Source of the DNA: Prevotella melaninogenica ATCC 25845
GTDB taxonomy: Bacteria > Bacteroidota > Bacteroidia > Bacteroidales > Bacteroidaceae
Assembly: GCF_000144405.1 (NCBI RefSeq)
Contig: NC_014371.1
Location: 1,307,875 to 1,371,874 of the forward strand
Length of the DNA: 64,000 bases
Direction of reading: 5' to 3'
Both the position numbers and the translations under genes were made by a program. The notes beneath the pieces were generated by a model, which had not been told where the DNA came from, did not search any database, and was given only the letters and a program-made list of their open reading frames with translations. This document shows, piece by piece, positions 16,784 to 26,200 of the stretch (positions are counted from its first letter, which is position 1; the number at the start of each line of letters is the position of its first letter).

Positions 16784-17848
16784 ATGAAGAAGTATATTTC
16801 TATATTCCTACTCGTTGCAGCTGCCGTTCTTGGGACGGCATGCAGCAACGATAATAACGAACTGCCTGAGTATGCTGCGGGATTGAAGGTCGTAAAGGCG
16901 CAGACTGCGTTCAACGTGATTGGTGGTGCGAATGAGGTGAAGATGGCTTCTGAACCTGCTCAAGCTTATGCGCAGGATGCGTGGCTGACGGTTACGAAGA
17001 AGGCTGAAACACTCTTGTTGACGGCTACAACCAATACCAGTCCACAGACGCGTAACACGCTCTTGGTTATCAAAGACGCGAAGGGCGACTCTATCACACT
17101 GAACGTTCAACAAGAGGGTATCACCTTCGGACTGCCTGCTGGGCAGGATATCTTCACTGACGATAAGGCGGTGCAGAAGACGCTGATTGCTACGGCGAAC
17201 GTTCCTGTCACCTATACAACGACTGGCGATTGGCTTTCTGTTGCCGAGCAAGGAAGCGAAATAACCGTAAAGGCAGCGGAGAACACTACGGGTAAGGCTC
17301 GTGTGGGATGGGTTATCGCTAAGGCTGCTGGCTTAGTTGACTCGCTGAAGGTGGTGCAGGCTTCATTGGCTGACTTCGTTGGCGAATACAAGCAGACGGC
17401 AAAGATGCGTAATGCTGACCGTACATTGTCTGAGAGAACCTCTGACGTCCGTATCGAGGCGACGGGTACCAATAAGGCGAACTTCATCGTTGATAACAAA
17501 TACACGTGGGCAGTAGACTTCATTCCTGGTAGTGGCTTCAAGATGACCAACGGTAAGGTCGTTGCAAAGAATGAGGTGCAGACAGGTGTTTACGAATACT
17601 TTATCTCTGTCATCGTGGCTGACGACTTTAGTAAGGAGCATGAGACGGCTATCAATGGTACGCAGGAAAGTATCCTCCTGTCTATCGACGACGCTGGCAA
17701 CCTTGTCTTCAAGGAGGCTCAGAAGCTTGCCTCTGAGCAAACCTTCTCCTCTTACGGTTGGAACCGTTTCTCTGACTCTAAACCAGTCATGGGTGCCTAC
17801 CGTGGTATCGGTGAGGTCTATGTGCAGCCAAAACTTACGCGGAAGTAG
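16784..17848 (+). CDS. BACON-like domain surface lipoprotein
   Basis: 354 residues. Lipobox LGTAC (Cys at about residue 20). Two tandem immunoglobulin-like segments at about 35-115 and 120-195 end in NVQQEG and KVVQASL; with DAWLTVTKKAET and GDWLSVAEQGSEITVKAAEN these are typical of BACON (Bacteroidetes-associated carbohydrate-binding, often N-terminal) repeats. The C-terminal half (from DFVGEYKQTAKMRNADRTLS) is a beta-rich domain seen with DUF4302 partners. It is the last gene of the SusCD operon and ends at the start of family A repeats. Probably a surface binding or spacer protein. Confidence 0.75.
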   Translation: MKKYISIFLLVAAAVLGTACSNDNNELPEYAAGLKVVKAQTAFNVIGGANEVKMASEPAQAYAQDAWLTVTKKAETLLLTATTNTSPQTRNTLLVIKDAKGDSITLNVQQEGITFGLPAGQDIFTDDKAVQKTLIATANVPVTYTTTGDWLSVAEQGSEITVKAAENTTGKARVGWVIAKAAGLVDSLKVVQASLADFVGEYKQTAKMRNADRTLSERTSDVRIEATGTNKANFIVDNKYTWAVDFIPGSGFKMTNGKVVAKNEVQTGVYEYFISVIVADDFSKEHETAINGTQESILLSIDDAGNLVFKEAQKLASEQTFSSYGWNRFSDSKPVMGAYRGIGEVYVQPKLTRK

Positions 17849-17854
17849 GGGGTG

Positions 17855-18070
17855 TTCAAGTTGACGAGTTGACGAGTAGACGAGTTAACAAGTTGCTTGT
17901 GAAGGAGACAGAGTAACATGGTTAACAAGTAGACAGGTTAACAAGTAACTTGCCAACTCGTCTACTTGTCAACTCGTCCACTTCAAAGTGAGACATGGTA
18001 ACATGAGAACATGTTTCTTCTTTATTACAAGTAACTTGTTTACTCGTCTACTCGTCTAACTTGTCAACTT
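17855..18070. repeat. Family A repeat cluster
   Basis: GACGAGTTGACGAGTAGACG units followed by inverted ones (AACTCGTCTACTTGTCAACT), around a GACAGAGTAACATGG word. The opposite orientations allow long stem pairing just after the SusCD operon, so it may also end transcription. Confidence 0.75.
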
Positions 18071-18108
18071 CCTACAAAAGTTAAAGCATGGGTTATTTTT
18101 GCTTATTA

Positions 18109-18140
18109 TTTGCATATATCCGAATTTTCTTATATATTTG
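18109..18140 (+). promoter_or_regulatory. Promoter of the TAC operon
   Basis: TTTG (18109-18112), 20 bases, TATATTTG (18133-18140). The predicted start of transcription is about 14 bases before the toxin ATG, leaving a very short leader. No obvious palindromic operator was found beside it. Confidence 0.7.
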
Positions 18141-18160
18141 CATCGTAAATATACACATTT

Positions 18161-18628
18161 ATGAGTTTTCGTATAGTGGAGATGAAAGACCTCTCTGGAG
18201 CTAAGGCGCATATCTATTCTGTAAAATTCGATGGCTATGACGAAACTTTATTAGATTGTTTTTTTAATGAGAATGAAGACAATAAGAATCTACAAGAGAT
18301 GCTCCATAAAATAATTGTTATGGCAACGAAGACCGGATGTCTTAAACAATTCTTTAAAGAAGGAGAGGGTAGTCTTGCTGATGGTGTTGTTGCACTCTCT
18401 GTAGGAAATCTCAGACTATATGGAATATATTTTAATAATACAGTCGTTCTATTAGGTTCGGGAGGTGAAAAGAATGTTAGAGCCTATCAACACGATCCTA
18501 TTCTTAATGCGAAAGTAGAACAAATAAAATATGTTGCTAAGAAGATAAACAAAGCTATCGTAGAAAGAGATATCATAGTATCAGAAGATGGGGAACTAAA
18601 TCTCGATAATTTTGAAGTGTATGAGTAA
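18161..18628 (+). CDS. RelE/HigB-like toxin of a toxin-antitoxin-chaperone operon
   Basis: 155 residues, cytoplasmic. The core NLRLYGIYFNNTVVLLGSGG followed by EKNVRAYQHDPILN resembles the RelE/HigB fold, in which a basic strand pair R-Y-F is followed by LL-G--K and a C-terminal helix. Such toxins cleave mRNA on the ribosome. The toxin is first in the operon, as in HigBA-type systems; its end overlaps the antitoxin start by 8 bases. Family assignment is by pattern and by the two genes that follow (an XRE regulator and a SecB-like protein); catalytic residues cannot be confirmed by eye. It is somewhat longer than classic RelE proteins (about 90-120). Confidence 0.68.
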   Translation: MSFRIVEMKDLSGAKAHIYSVKFDGYDETLLDCFFNENEDNKNLQEMLHKIIVMATKTGCLKQFFKEGEGSLADGVVALSVGNLRLYGIYFNNTVVLLGSGGEKNVRAYQHDPILNAKVEQIKYVAKKINKAIVERDIIVSEDGELNLDNFEVYE

Positions 18629-19037
18629 GATGCAAGTAAAAAAGAACGTTTTAAGCCAACTTCTCTCTACTATTGATGAGGTTGCACTTAAAAAGACAAG
18701 CAATCGCATGATGATTGCTGCAAAGATTGGTAATGCACTTAAAGATAAAGGTATATCGCAAAAGGAATTTGCCAAGAAATTAAAAAAGTCTGAGTCTGAA
18801 GTTTCTTCATGGTTATCAGGTGATAGGAACTTTACAATAGATACGCTTACGGAGATTTCACTGGCACTTGATATATCGCTGCTGGATACCGAGGTACAAT
18901 CCGTTTACTCATTTCCTACTCGTATTTTTTTACCCGAGACAGGAAATGTGTCAAATACAAAGATTTCCGTTAGTTCGCAATGGACATGTAGCTTAGGTTA
19001 TATCGATTGTAGAAATAAAACTCAAAAGGTAGGATAA
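18621..19037 (+). CDS. HigA-like XRE antitoxin with C-terminal extension
   Basis: 138 residues from ATG 18621, overlapping the toxin stop; a frame extending to a TTG at 18612 and a later ATG at 18630 are alternatives. The helix-turn-helix domain lies at about residues 22-80 (LKDKGISQKEFAKKLKKSES, EVSSWLSGDRNFTIDTLTEI). After it comes a roughly 45-residue hydrophobic/aromatic extension (VYSFPTRIFLPETG, SSQWTCSLGYID). In described TAC systems such a C-terminal extension is the chaperone-addiction region that makes the antitoxin depend on a SecB-like chaperone, and a SecB-like gene follows immediately (TAATG overlap). It is expected to repress its own operon. Confidence 0.75.
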   Translation: MSKMQVKKNVLSQLLSTIDEVALKKTSNRMMIAAKIGNALKDKGISQKEFAKKLKKSESEVSSWLSGDRNFTIDTLTEISLALDISLLDTEVQSVYSFPTRIFLPETGNVSNTKISVSSQWTCSLGYIDCRNKTQKVG

Positions 19038-19480
19038 TGAAAAATGGAGATAAAATAGAGTTTGCCATTGTAGGAATGCAAGAAGATTCCTATAAGGTCA
19101 ATTACGATATTGACTTTTCAAAGCTAAACCAAGAAGAGTTAGAGTTTCAGATAGAGCAACGTATCAACGTATCTGCTGAACCTGAAAACATAATCATTTC
19201 AATGCGAGTACATTTAATGAATGGTGCTGAAGAAATAGCTATGCAAGGCGTTAGAGCTATCTTCAAGGTAAAACCTTTCAACAGCTTTGTAAATGACATG
19301 CAGGAAGATGATTTAAAGGTGTCTAATCCCGCACTTATAGATACTTTTATAAGCGTGTGTATTGGTGCTATCCGTGGTATGCTTGTAAAGAATCTGAAAG
19401 GAACACCTTTAGATAATGTGGTGCTACCACTGATACCTATGAATGTTATTAGAGCTAATTCTACAAAACGAACGAAATAA
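19037..19480 (+). CDS. SecB-like chaperone of the TAC operon
   Basis: 147 residues, cytoplasmic. The topology fits SecB: an N-terminal strand region (DSYKVNYDIDFSKL), central antiparallel strands (IIISMRVHLMNGAEEIAMQG, VRAIFKVKPFNSF) and two C-terminal helices joined by TFISVCIGAIRGMLVKNLKG then TPLDNVVLPLIPMN. The last part matches the SecB pattern of a helix, RG---K--GTP, and LP-I----L. Sole SecB-like protein seen in the window; its third position after toxin and antitoxin is the TAC arrangement known from Mycobacterium HigB-HigA-Rv1957. It probably folds or stabilises the antitoxin. Start ATG overlaps the antitoxin stop. Confidence 0.75.
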   Translation: MKNGDKIEFAIVGMQEDSYKVNYDIDFSKLNQEELEFQIEQRINVSAEPENIIISMRVHLMNGAEEIAMQGVRAIFKVKPFNSFVNDMQEDDLKVSNPALIDTFISVCIGAIRGMLVKNLKGTPLDNVVLPLIPMNVIRANSTKRTK

Positions 19481-19536
19481 ATAGTGGTAAATCATAATAA
19501 ACGTAATGACTTTAACTGCAGTCCTTACATTTAGAT

Positions 19537-19571
19537 AACGAGTGAATGAGTTCCTAACTTGTTCACTCGTT
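19537..19571 (+). terminator. Terminator after the TAC operon
   Basis: Perfect 10-base stem AACGAGTGAA/TTCACTCGTT (19537-19546, 19562-19571) followed by TTTCTTTTTG. The stem is made of family A words, suggesting that family A sequence can serve as terminator. Confidence 0.65.
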
Positions 19572-19579
19572 TTCTTTTT

Positions 19580-19974
19580 GCTAATCTATTATCCTTTTTC
19601 ACAAACATCTTGTCCACTCGTTAACTTGTTTAACTCGTCGACTAACACCCTTATAAACCTTCAAATTCTTTCCAATGTTTGCAGAATTGGAAAGAATTGG
19701 AAAGGTTGATGACTTGAAATATAATTTATAATTATGATTACTATTATAATTCATAATCCATAATTATGATTACCGATGTAGTGACGGTTCAAAGCTCAAG
19801 GGTTAAACACAATGGTAGGTATATAAGAAGCAATAGTCAGCGAGACACCCAATTGCCAACAGAGTCTTAGGACATAATGTGTAGGGACTTGCGAATGCTC
19901 ATCCCCACACTCCTGCTATTCATATACTACTTATGGGTAAAATATCAATTACATCAAATGCTACAAAGTATAAA
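19580..19974. other. Gene-free stretch
   Basis: Contains a few family A words (to about 19645), short AT-rich direct repeats of ATAATTATGATTAC type near 19720-19770, and unremarkable sequence from 19790. No gene is recognised in it. Confidence 0.5.
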
Positions 19975-20406
19975 CTACCAGCTACAATTCCCGCAAAAAG
20001 ATAGTTTCCGTTGGTTCTTGTTACGATCTTCCACAATAAGAATGCCTTTCACTTTATAGCATTCATTATCACCTTTGCTTTGTGTATGGTTGATTGTCAC
20101 TTTTAAAGTAAACCTTTTATTCTTGTACCAAAATATGTCTTTCTGATTTGATACAAGAGTAAACTCTTCTAAATGACGATTAATCATCATGTAGGCTGTG
20201 GTTGCAAGGTCATTCACCATTATGTAGCTTTTATTTCGCATTTTGTTTGGATACTTATAAAAGACACAACATCCACCATCTATCTCTGATGGTATAGAGT
20301 CGAAGCTCCCTATTTCAATGCTGACATTCGATTTTACCTCTGCAAAAGATGTGAGAGAATATAGTATTGAAAAACAAGTAATTATAGATATCTTCAAAGT
20401 ATTCAT
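19975..20406 (-). CDS. Secreted hypothetical protein
   Basis: 143 residues. Cleavable signal peptide MNTLKISIITCFSILYSLTS ending near SFAE (residue 22). The mature part has four cysteines (GGCCVFYK, ECYKV, FCGNCSW) that could form disulfides, and the strand-rich segment KDIFWYKNKRFTLKVTINHT. No family recognised. On the minus strand alone; TATATTTG on that strand (20464-20457) is a plausible -7 element, without a clear -33 partner. Confidence 0.65.
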   Translation of the reverse strand: MNTLKISIITCFSILYSLTSFAEVKSNVSIEIGSFDSIPSEIDGGCCVFYKYPNKMRNKSYIMVNDLATTAYMMINRHLEEFTLVSNQKDIFWYKNKRFTLKVTINHTQSKGDNECYKVKGILIVEDRNKNQRKLSFCGNCSW

Positions 20407-20740
20407 TTCTATTTGTTTTATAATTTCACTTAGGCGTAGTTATCTCTTTTTGTTTGCAAATATATAAAATAGTTTCTATATACGGTATTTTAAGCATATA
20501 ATATTTTACTAACCCAAGTTTAACACCCACTTTCGTCTAAATCTAACTATCACCGTACTTTCCTCGTTCTTCTTATGGGCTCTGTGTCCTACAAATTTTA
20601 TTCTTCTTGAATGGTGAGTGTTTTAAGTTCAACTTATCGTAAATCTGCTTGGGTTTCTTCTCATTTTTTATGTAGCTTATCTGGTAGAACTATCCCGAAA
20701 ATTTATGAAAAATAATTTTGCCTGTTAAACTTGGGTTAAC

Positions 20741-20977
20741 TGCGAATTACGCGAATGACACGAATTATTTAGCAATAAGTTTAGCGTAATTAGTGAAATT
20801 CGTAGTTCTAATCAAAAAGTTGACTGCGAATTACGCGAATGACACGAATTATATAGCAATAAGTTTAGTGTAATTAGTGAAATTCGTAGTTCTAATCAAA
20901 AAGTTGACTGCGAATTACGCGAATGACACGAATTATATAGCAATAAGTTTAGTGTAATTAGTGAAATTCGTAGTTCA
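20741..20977. repeat. Family E tandem array, 84-base unit, about three copies
   Basis: Units start with TGCGAATTACGCGAATGACA at 20741, 20825 and 20909 and end with GAAATTCGTAGTTCTAATCA-type sequence. The third unit stops short of a full copy. The AATTACGCG/…TTCGTAGT ends are inverted relative to each other, so each unit can fold. Copies differ at only a few positions. Confidence 0.85.
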
Positions 20978-20984
20978 TTAACGG

Positions 20985-21120
20985 TACATATCATAAAGTT
21001 CAATGTTCAAAGTTCAAACCTCAAAGTTCAAAGGATAAAAATGATTAGCGTAATTCGTAGTTGGTATTACTTTGCAATAATGATTAGAAAAATTCGTAGT
21101 ATGTATTCGAATTTCTTTTA
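20985..21120. repeat. GTTCAAAGTTCAAA low-complexity tract and a family E fragment
   Basis: AAAGTTCAATGTTCAAAGTT-type decamers are followed by truncated TTAGCGTAATTCGTAGT pieces. The same tracts occur at 22830-22960, 23040-23105 and 32395-32450. Confidence 0.6.
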
Positions 21121-21224
21121 CATTTTAGTTAATGAAAGGGTAGGGGAAAGGAATAAAAATGTGTTATTTTGGGGTCTTTGTAAGTATTTTATTCTCAATT
21201 AGTTGTGATGATATGTTTTTAAGA

Positions 21225-21325
21225 GTGCTTAGTAAGGTTTCAATAGGGCGTTAGTAAGGGTCTTAAAGGGCATCTTTTGCAAGCCAAAAGGGCGTTAATT
21301 CGAACGCTATTAACGCCCTTCTGAA
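21225..21325. repeat. Family C repeat (GCCCTTTTG-type element)
   Basis: Words GTGCTTAGTAAGG, GGGCGTTAGTAAGGGT, AAAGGGCATCTTTTGCAAGC and TTAACGCCCTT recur in other intergenic copies at 37035-37145, 45280-45385, 48180-48305 and 53885-54000. Confidence 0.7.
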
Positions 21326-21740
21326 TGATAGTGAACAAGTGGACAAGTTAAAAAAGTAAACAAGTTGCTTGTTATGGTGGGAAGTAGACGAGTTAACAAG
21401 TTGCTTGTGAAGGGAGACAAAGTAACAAGGTAAGTTGACAAGTAGACGAGTAAACAAGTTGCTTGTGAAGGAGACAGAGTAACATGGTTAACAAGTAGAT
21501 AGGTTAACAAGCAACTTGTCAACTCGTCTACTTGTCAACTCGTCCACTTCAAAGTGAGACAAAGTTACATAAGAACAAGTTTTCCTTTATAGCAAGCCAC
21601 TCGTCCACTTGTTACTCGAAAGAACTTTGTTCTCCTGTTACTTTGTCTTCAATTATCCTGTCTACAATCAACTTGTTTACTTGTCTACTTGTTCACATGT
21701 CTAACTCGTCTACTCGTTCACTTGTCCACTTGCAACAAAA
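21326..21740. repeat. Family A repeat cluster
   Basis: Units in both orientations: GACGAGTTAACAAGTTGCTT up to about 21520, then CTCGTCTACTTGTCAACTCG and further. It contains GACAAAGTAAC and GACAGAGTAAC words. The gene-free stretch 20407-21741 is almost entirely repeats. Confidence 0.8.
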
Positions 21741-21741
21741 A

Positions 21742-21775
21742 ACCGTGCCAAGGTCCGCAAAGACCTTGGCACGGT
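21742..21775 (-). terminator. Terminator of the rubrerythrin gene
   Basis: Perfect 14-base stem ACCGTGCCAAGGTC/GACCTTGGCACGGT with a 6-base loop; on the minus strand TTTTTTG follows. It lies 36 bases beyond the rubrerythrin stop. Confidence 0.9.
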
Positions 21776-21811
21776 ATGTGACTAACGCTGTGGAATTATT
21801 ATTGCGTCGAT

Positions 21812-22465
21812 TTAGTAGTTTGACTCCTCAACCTGGAAGAAGCTCTGTGGGTGGTTACATACAGGGCAAACAGCTGGAGCCTTCTTGCCGATAACGATGT
21901 GACCACAGTTGCGGCACTGCCAGATGCAGTCGCCCTCACGAGAGAATACTACGCTATCCTCGATGTTCTTCAAGAGCTTGCGGTAACGCTCCTCGTGGTG
22001 CTTCTCAACCTTACCAACGCTGCGGAACTTAACTGCCAACTCAGGGAAGCCTTCTTCCATAGCATCCTTTGCCATCTGCTCGTACATATCGGTCCACTCG
22101 TAGTTCTCACCAGCTGCTGCGTCAGCGAGATTCTGAGTTGTTGTAGGGATATCACCCTCATGGAGGAACTTGAACCAAATCTTAGCATGCTCCTTTTCGT
22201 TGCGTGCTGTCTCCTCGAAGAAACCAGCAATCTGCTCATAGCCGTCCTTCTTAGCCTTTGAAGCATAGTAGAGATACTTAGTGTGTGCCTGGCTCTCACC
22301 TGCGAAAGCGTTCTTAAGGTTCTGCTCAGTCTTTGTACCCTTCAAAGCCTCTGGGTTGAACTCCTTGAACTTCGCAGCCTTAGCGTGACATACTGGGCAC
22401 TCTGCTGGAGCCTCTGTTCCCTCGTGGATGTAACCACAAACGGTGCAAATAAATTTCTTTTTCAT
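21812..22465 (-). CDS. Rubrerythrin with rubredoxin domains at both ends
   Basis: 217 residues. An N-terminal rubredoxin-like four-cysteine site ([17 protein letters not shown]) at about 7-29 is followed by a ferritin-like diiron domain at about 48-175, with Glu/His ligands visible in [39 protein letters not shown] and [11 protein letters not shown] second rubredoxin site ([16 protein letters not shown]) closes the protein at about 185-206. Rubrerythrins reduce hydrogen peroxide in anaerobes, with electrons passed through the rubredoxin site. Most have only the C-terminal rubredoxin (about 190 residues); this form has both. Good -33/-7 promoter upstream and a strong terminator downstream make it a single-gene unit. 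Confidence 0.93.
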   Translation of the reverse strand: MKKKFICTVCGYIHEGTEAPAECPVCHAKAAKFKEFNPEALKGTKTEQNLKNAFAGESQAHTKYLYYASKAKKDGYEQIAGFFEETARNEKEHAKIWFKFLHEGDIPTTTQNLADAAAGENYEWTDMYEQMAKDAMEEGFPELAVKFRSVGKVEKHHEERYRKLLKNIEDSVVFSREGDCIWQCRNCGHIVIGKKAPAVCPVCNHPQSFFQVEESNY

Positions 22466-22608
22466 AATGTTCTTGTATTTGTATAATGTTCTTGTATTAT
22501 AATATGATTTGTGTATGAATTACGAATACTATCACTTTTATACCCACTGACAGTCAGTTGGATATCTATTGTGTTCTTGCTCTGTAATTATTACAATCTT
22601 TCTGGGTG

Positions 22609-22639
22609 CAAAGGTATTAATTATTTCCGAATCTGTCAA
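22609..22639 (-). promoter_or_regulatory. Rubrerythrin promoter
   Basis: On the minus strand TTG (22639-22637), 20 bases, TACCTTTG (22616-22609). The leader of about 137 bases contains the repeated word ATGTTCTTGTAT (near 22467 and 22483) and no recognised riboswitch. Confidence 0.7.
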
Positions 22640-22796
22640 CTTTAATCGCTCTTTTTTTATACCAAACGACCTATTTAGACAACGAATAATTAATGAATGA
22701 ATAGTACTAACAGGGCGCATAAAAGACAAAAAACCTCTGTGTTTCACGTTTCCAAATAGGATGTTTCAAACCCCAAGTTCCAATCATAAAGTTAAC

Positions 22797-23105
22797 TACG
22801 AATTACGCGAATGACACGAATTTTTATACTTTGAACTTTGAGGTTTGAACTTTGAACTTTATGATATGTACCTTTAATGACTACTAATTACGCGAATGCC
22901 ACGAATCATTATACTTTGAACTTTGAGGTTTGAACTTTGAACTTTATGATATGTACCTTTAATGACTACTAATTACGCGAATGACACGAATTATTTAGTA
23001 ATAAGGATTTGCGTAATTAGCGAAATTCGTAGTCATAGAAAGTTCCAAGTTCAATGTTCAAAGCTCAATGTTCAAAGTTCAAAGGTAAAAGAGTTCAAAG
23101 TATAG
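22797..23105. repeat. Family E tandem array, 85-base unit, with GTTCAAAG tracts
   Basis: AATTACGCGAATG(A/C)CACG starts recur at 22801, 22886 and 22971, a period of 85 bases. Between them lie ACTTTGAACTTTGAGGTTTG tracts and GATATGTACCTTTAATGACT. Further AATGTTCAAAG words run to 23105. No gene is present between 22466 and 23264. Confidence 0.85.
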
Positions 23106-23138
23106 AAGTTTTTAGTTAAAAAAATATTAGTTAAATAA

Positions 23139-23169
23139 TTGTAGTTTATAAAAATATGGTGTATCTTTG
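23139..23169 (+). promoter_or_regulatory. GH31 gene promoter
   Basis: TTG (23139-23141), 20 bases, TATCTTTG (23162-23169), about 95 bases before the ATG at 23265. Confidence 0.7.
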
Positions 23170-23264
23170 CCACTCAGTAACAAAAACAACTATTAGCTAA
23201 AAACCAAAAGGAGTTCGGGAACCAAGTAAACCTAAGCTTGGGGACGGGCGACGAGATCTATAAA

Positions 23265-26200
23265 ATGAAAAAGAAGAAAGCCAAGATTTTACTTGCTGCC
23301 TTGTTATTGGCAGTGGGAGAGACCGCGTTCGCTGACGGAAAGGCAGTGAGTGGTATTCGACAAATCAATCCAACAACGGTAGAGATTACTTATAGCGACG
23401 GTGGCGTGATGACAGTAGACTTCTATGGTCAGAATGTATTTCGCCTTTTTCGCGACCCAAAGGGTGGCATCGTTCGTGACCCTGTTAGTAATCCTCCAGC
23501 ACGTATCCTCCTCGATAATCCACGTAAGAACGCTGGACGGTTGAGCGTTAATGCGACCGATGCCGACGTGGCAGTCGCAACCGCTGAGGTACGTGTGCGC
23601 TTCGATCGCAACACAGGTCTGATGACTGTCACCGACCTTCGCAATGGTAAGGAGGTTATTAAGGAGGTGAAGGGAGTCGACTTCCAGAAGAATCGCACCA
23701 CTGTAACCCTTGCCAATGCAGCAGGAGAGTATTTCTATGGTGGCGGTGTACAAAATGGGCGCTTCTCACATCGTGGCAAACGCATTGAGATTGTCAATAC
23801 CAACAGCTGGACTGATGGCGGTGTTGCTTCGCCAGCTCCGTTCTATTGGTCAACAGGGGGCTATGCTGCCATGCCTTACACCTTTGCTCCCGGTGCCTAC
23901 GACTTCGGAAGTACGGATAAGAACACGGTGACGATTAGTCACGATATGCCTTATCTCGACCTCTTCCTAATGGTCGATACAACCCCAGTTTCTTTGCTTC
24001 AAGATTATTATCAGCTGACCGGTAACCCCGTCTTGTTGCCAAAGTTTGCTTTCTATGAGGGCCACCTCAATGCCTACAACCGCGACTATTGGAAGGAGAC
24101 AACCGAAGAAGGTAAGGGAATCCTTTTTGAAGACGGCAAGCGATATGTAGAAAGTCAGAAGGACAATGGCGGTATCAAGGAAAGCCTCAATGGCGAGAAG
24201 CAGAACTATCAGTTCTCTGCTCGTGCCGTTATCGACCGTTATAAGAAAGACGATATGCCATTGGGTTGGATTCTGCCTAACGATGGATATGGAGCTGGAT
24301 ATGGTCAGACAACTACCCTCGATGGTAATATAGCCAACCTTAAGAGCCTTGGCGACTATGCGCGTAAGAACGGTGTAGAGATAGGTCTATGGACCCAGTC
24401 AAACCTTCACCCAGTCGACAGCATTCCAGCACTCTTACAGCGTGACATCGTGAAAGAGGTGCGTGATGCAGGCGTACGTGTCTTGAAGACCGACGTAGCA
24501 TGGGTCGGTGCGGGCTATTCCTTTGGACTCAATGGTATTGCCGATGTGGCTAATATCATGCCTTACTACGGCAGCGATGCGCGTCCGTTCATTATCACCC
24601 TCGACGGCTGGGCTGGTACACAGCGTTATGGCGGTGTATGGTCGGGCGACCAAACCGGTGGCGAGTGGGAGTATATCCGTTTCCACATCCCAACTTATAT
24701 CGGCTCTGGACTCTCCGGAATGGGTAATATTACGAGCGATATGGACGGTATCTTCGGTGGAAAGAACCTACCAGTGAACATTCGTGACTTCCAATGGAAG
24801 ACCTTTACACCAATGCAGTTGAATATGGATGGGTGGGGTAGCAACCCTAAGTATCCACAAGCTTTGGGCGAACCAGCCACAAGTATCAACCGCTCTTATC
24901 TCAAACTCAAGTCAATACTCCTGCCTTACACCTACTCATGTGCCCATGAGGCGGTGACTGGTAAGCCACTCATGCGTGCGATGTTCCTTGATGATAGCAA
25001 CGATTACACCCACAGCAGTGCTACACGCTACCAATATATGTATGGTCCTTCGTTCCTCGTGGCACCTGTCTATCAGAACACGGCAGCCGACAAGGAGGGC
25101 AACGATGTGCGCAATGGTATCTACCTACCAAAGGGAACATGGTACGATTACTTCACGGGTGCTACTTACGAAGGTGGTTGCATACTCAACGATTACTTCG
25201 CACCCATCTGGAAGTTGCCTGTCTTGGTGAAGTCGGGTGCTATCATTCCGATGGTTAATCCGAATAATAATCCTTCTGAGATTGACAAGAACCGTCGTGT
25301 CTTTGAACTCTATCCAGACGGCAAGACCGAGTTCACACTCTATGATGACGACGGTACAACACAGAAATATCTCGCTAATGAGAAGGCTACAACCCGCATC
25401 ACCTCCGATCTTAACGATAAGCAGGTGTTGACCGTAAGTATCGACAAGACCGAAGGATCGTTCGATGGAATGGTGAAAAATCAGTCGACAACCTTCTATC
25501 TGAACACCAATGCAAAGCCTAAGAAGCTCACAGCCGTTATCGGTGGGAAGAAGATTCGACTCACAGAAGCAGAGCAGGGCGATAACACATGGCAGTATGT
25601 TCAGGCTTCGAATATCAACCGTTTCTCAACGGCTAACAGCGAGATGGAACGCCTTTTGGTAACTAAAAATGCCCAAATCATCGTGCGTTTGTCTTCCTGC
25701 GACATCACAAAGGAGGCTGTAGAACTCCGTGTGGAGGGTTTCGTACGTCTGAATAAGTCTAATGAAACCTTGCGAAAGAAGGGTGCCTTGACAGCTCCAG
25801 AGCTCCTCGAGGCTGATATTCAGTCGTATAGTGTCACTCCAAAGTGGAAGCCTGTGCAGAATGCTGACTACTATGAGATAGCCTTCAACGGTCAGACTTA
25901 TACCACTATCCGCCACAATTCACTCCTCTTCGACGATCTCCAGCCTGCCACCGACTATGATTTCAAGGTGCGTGCAGTCAATAGCGAGGGTGCAAGCGAG
26001 TGGACGCCGCTACACGTGAAGACGGCTGTCAACCCATTAGAGTATGCTATCCAAGGACTTACCGCAACCTCTACTGCCCGCGATATGGAAGGTTTCGAAA
26101 TCCATCGACTCGTTGACTTCAGTACGACTGGCGACATCTGGCACACCTATTATTATACGAAGGCGGTGCCATTCGACTTCACTGTCGACCTTCATAGCAC

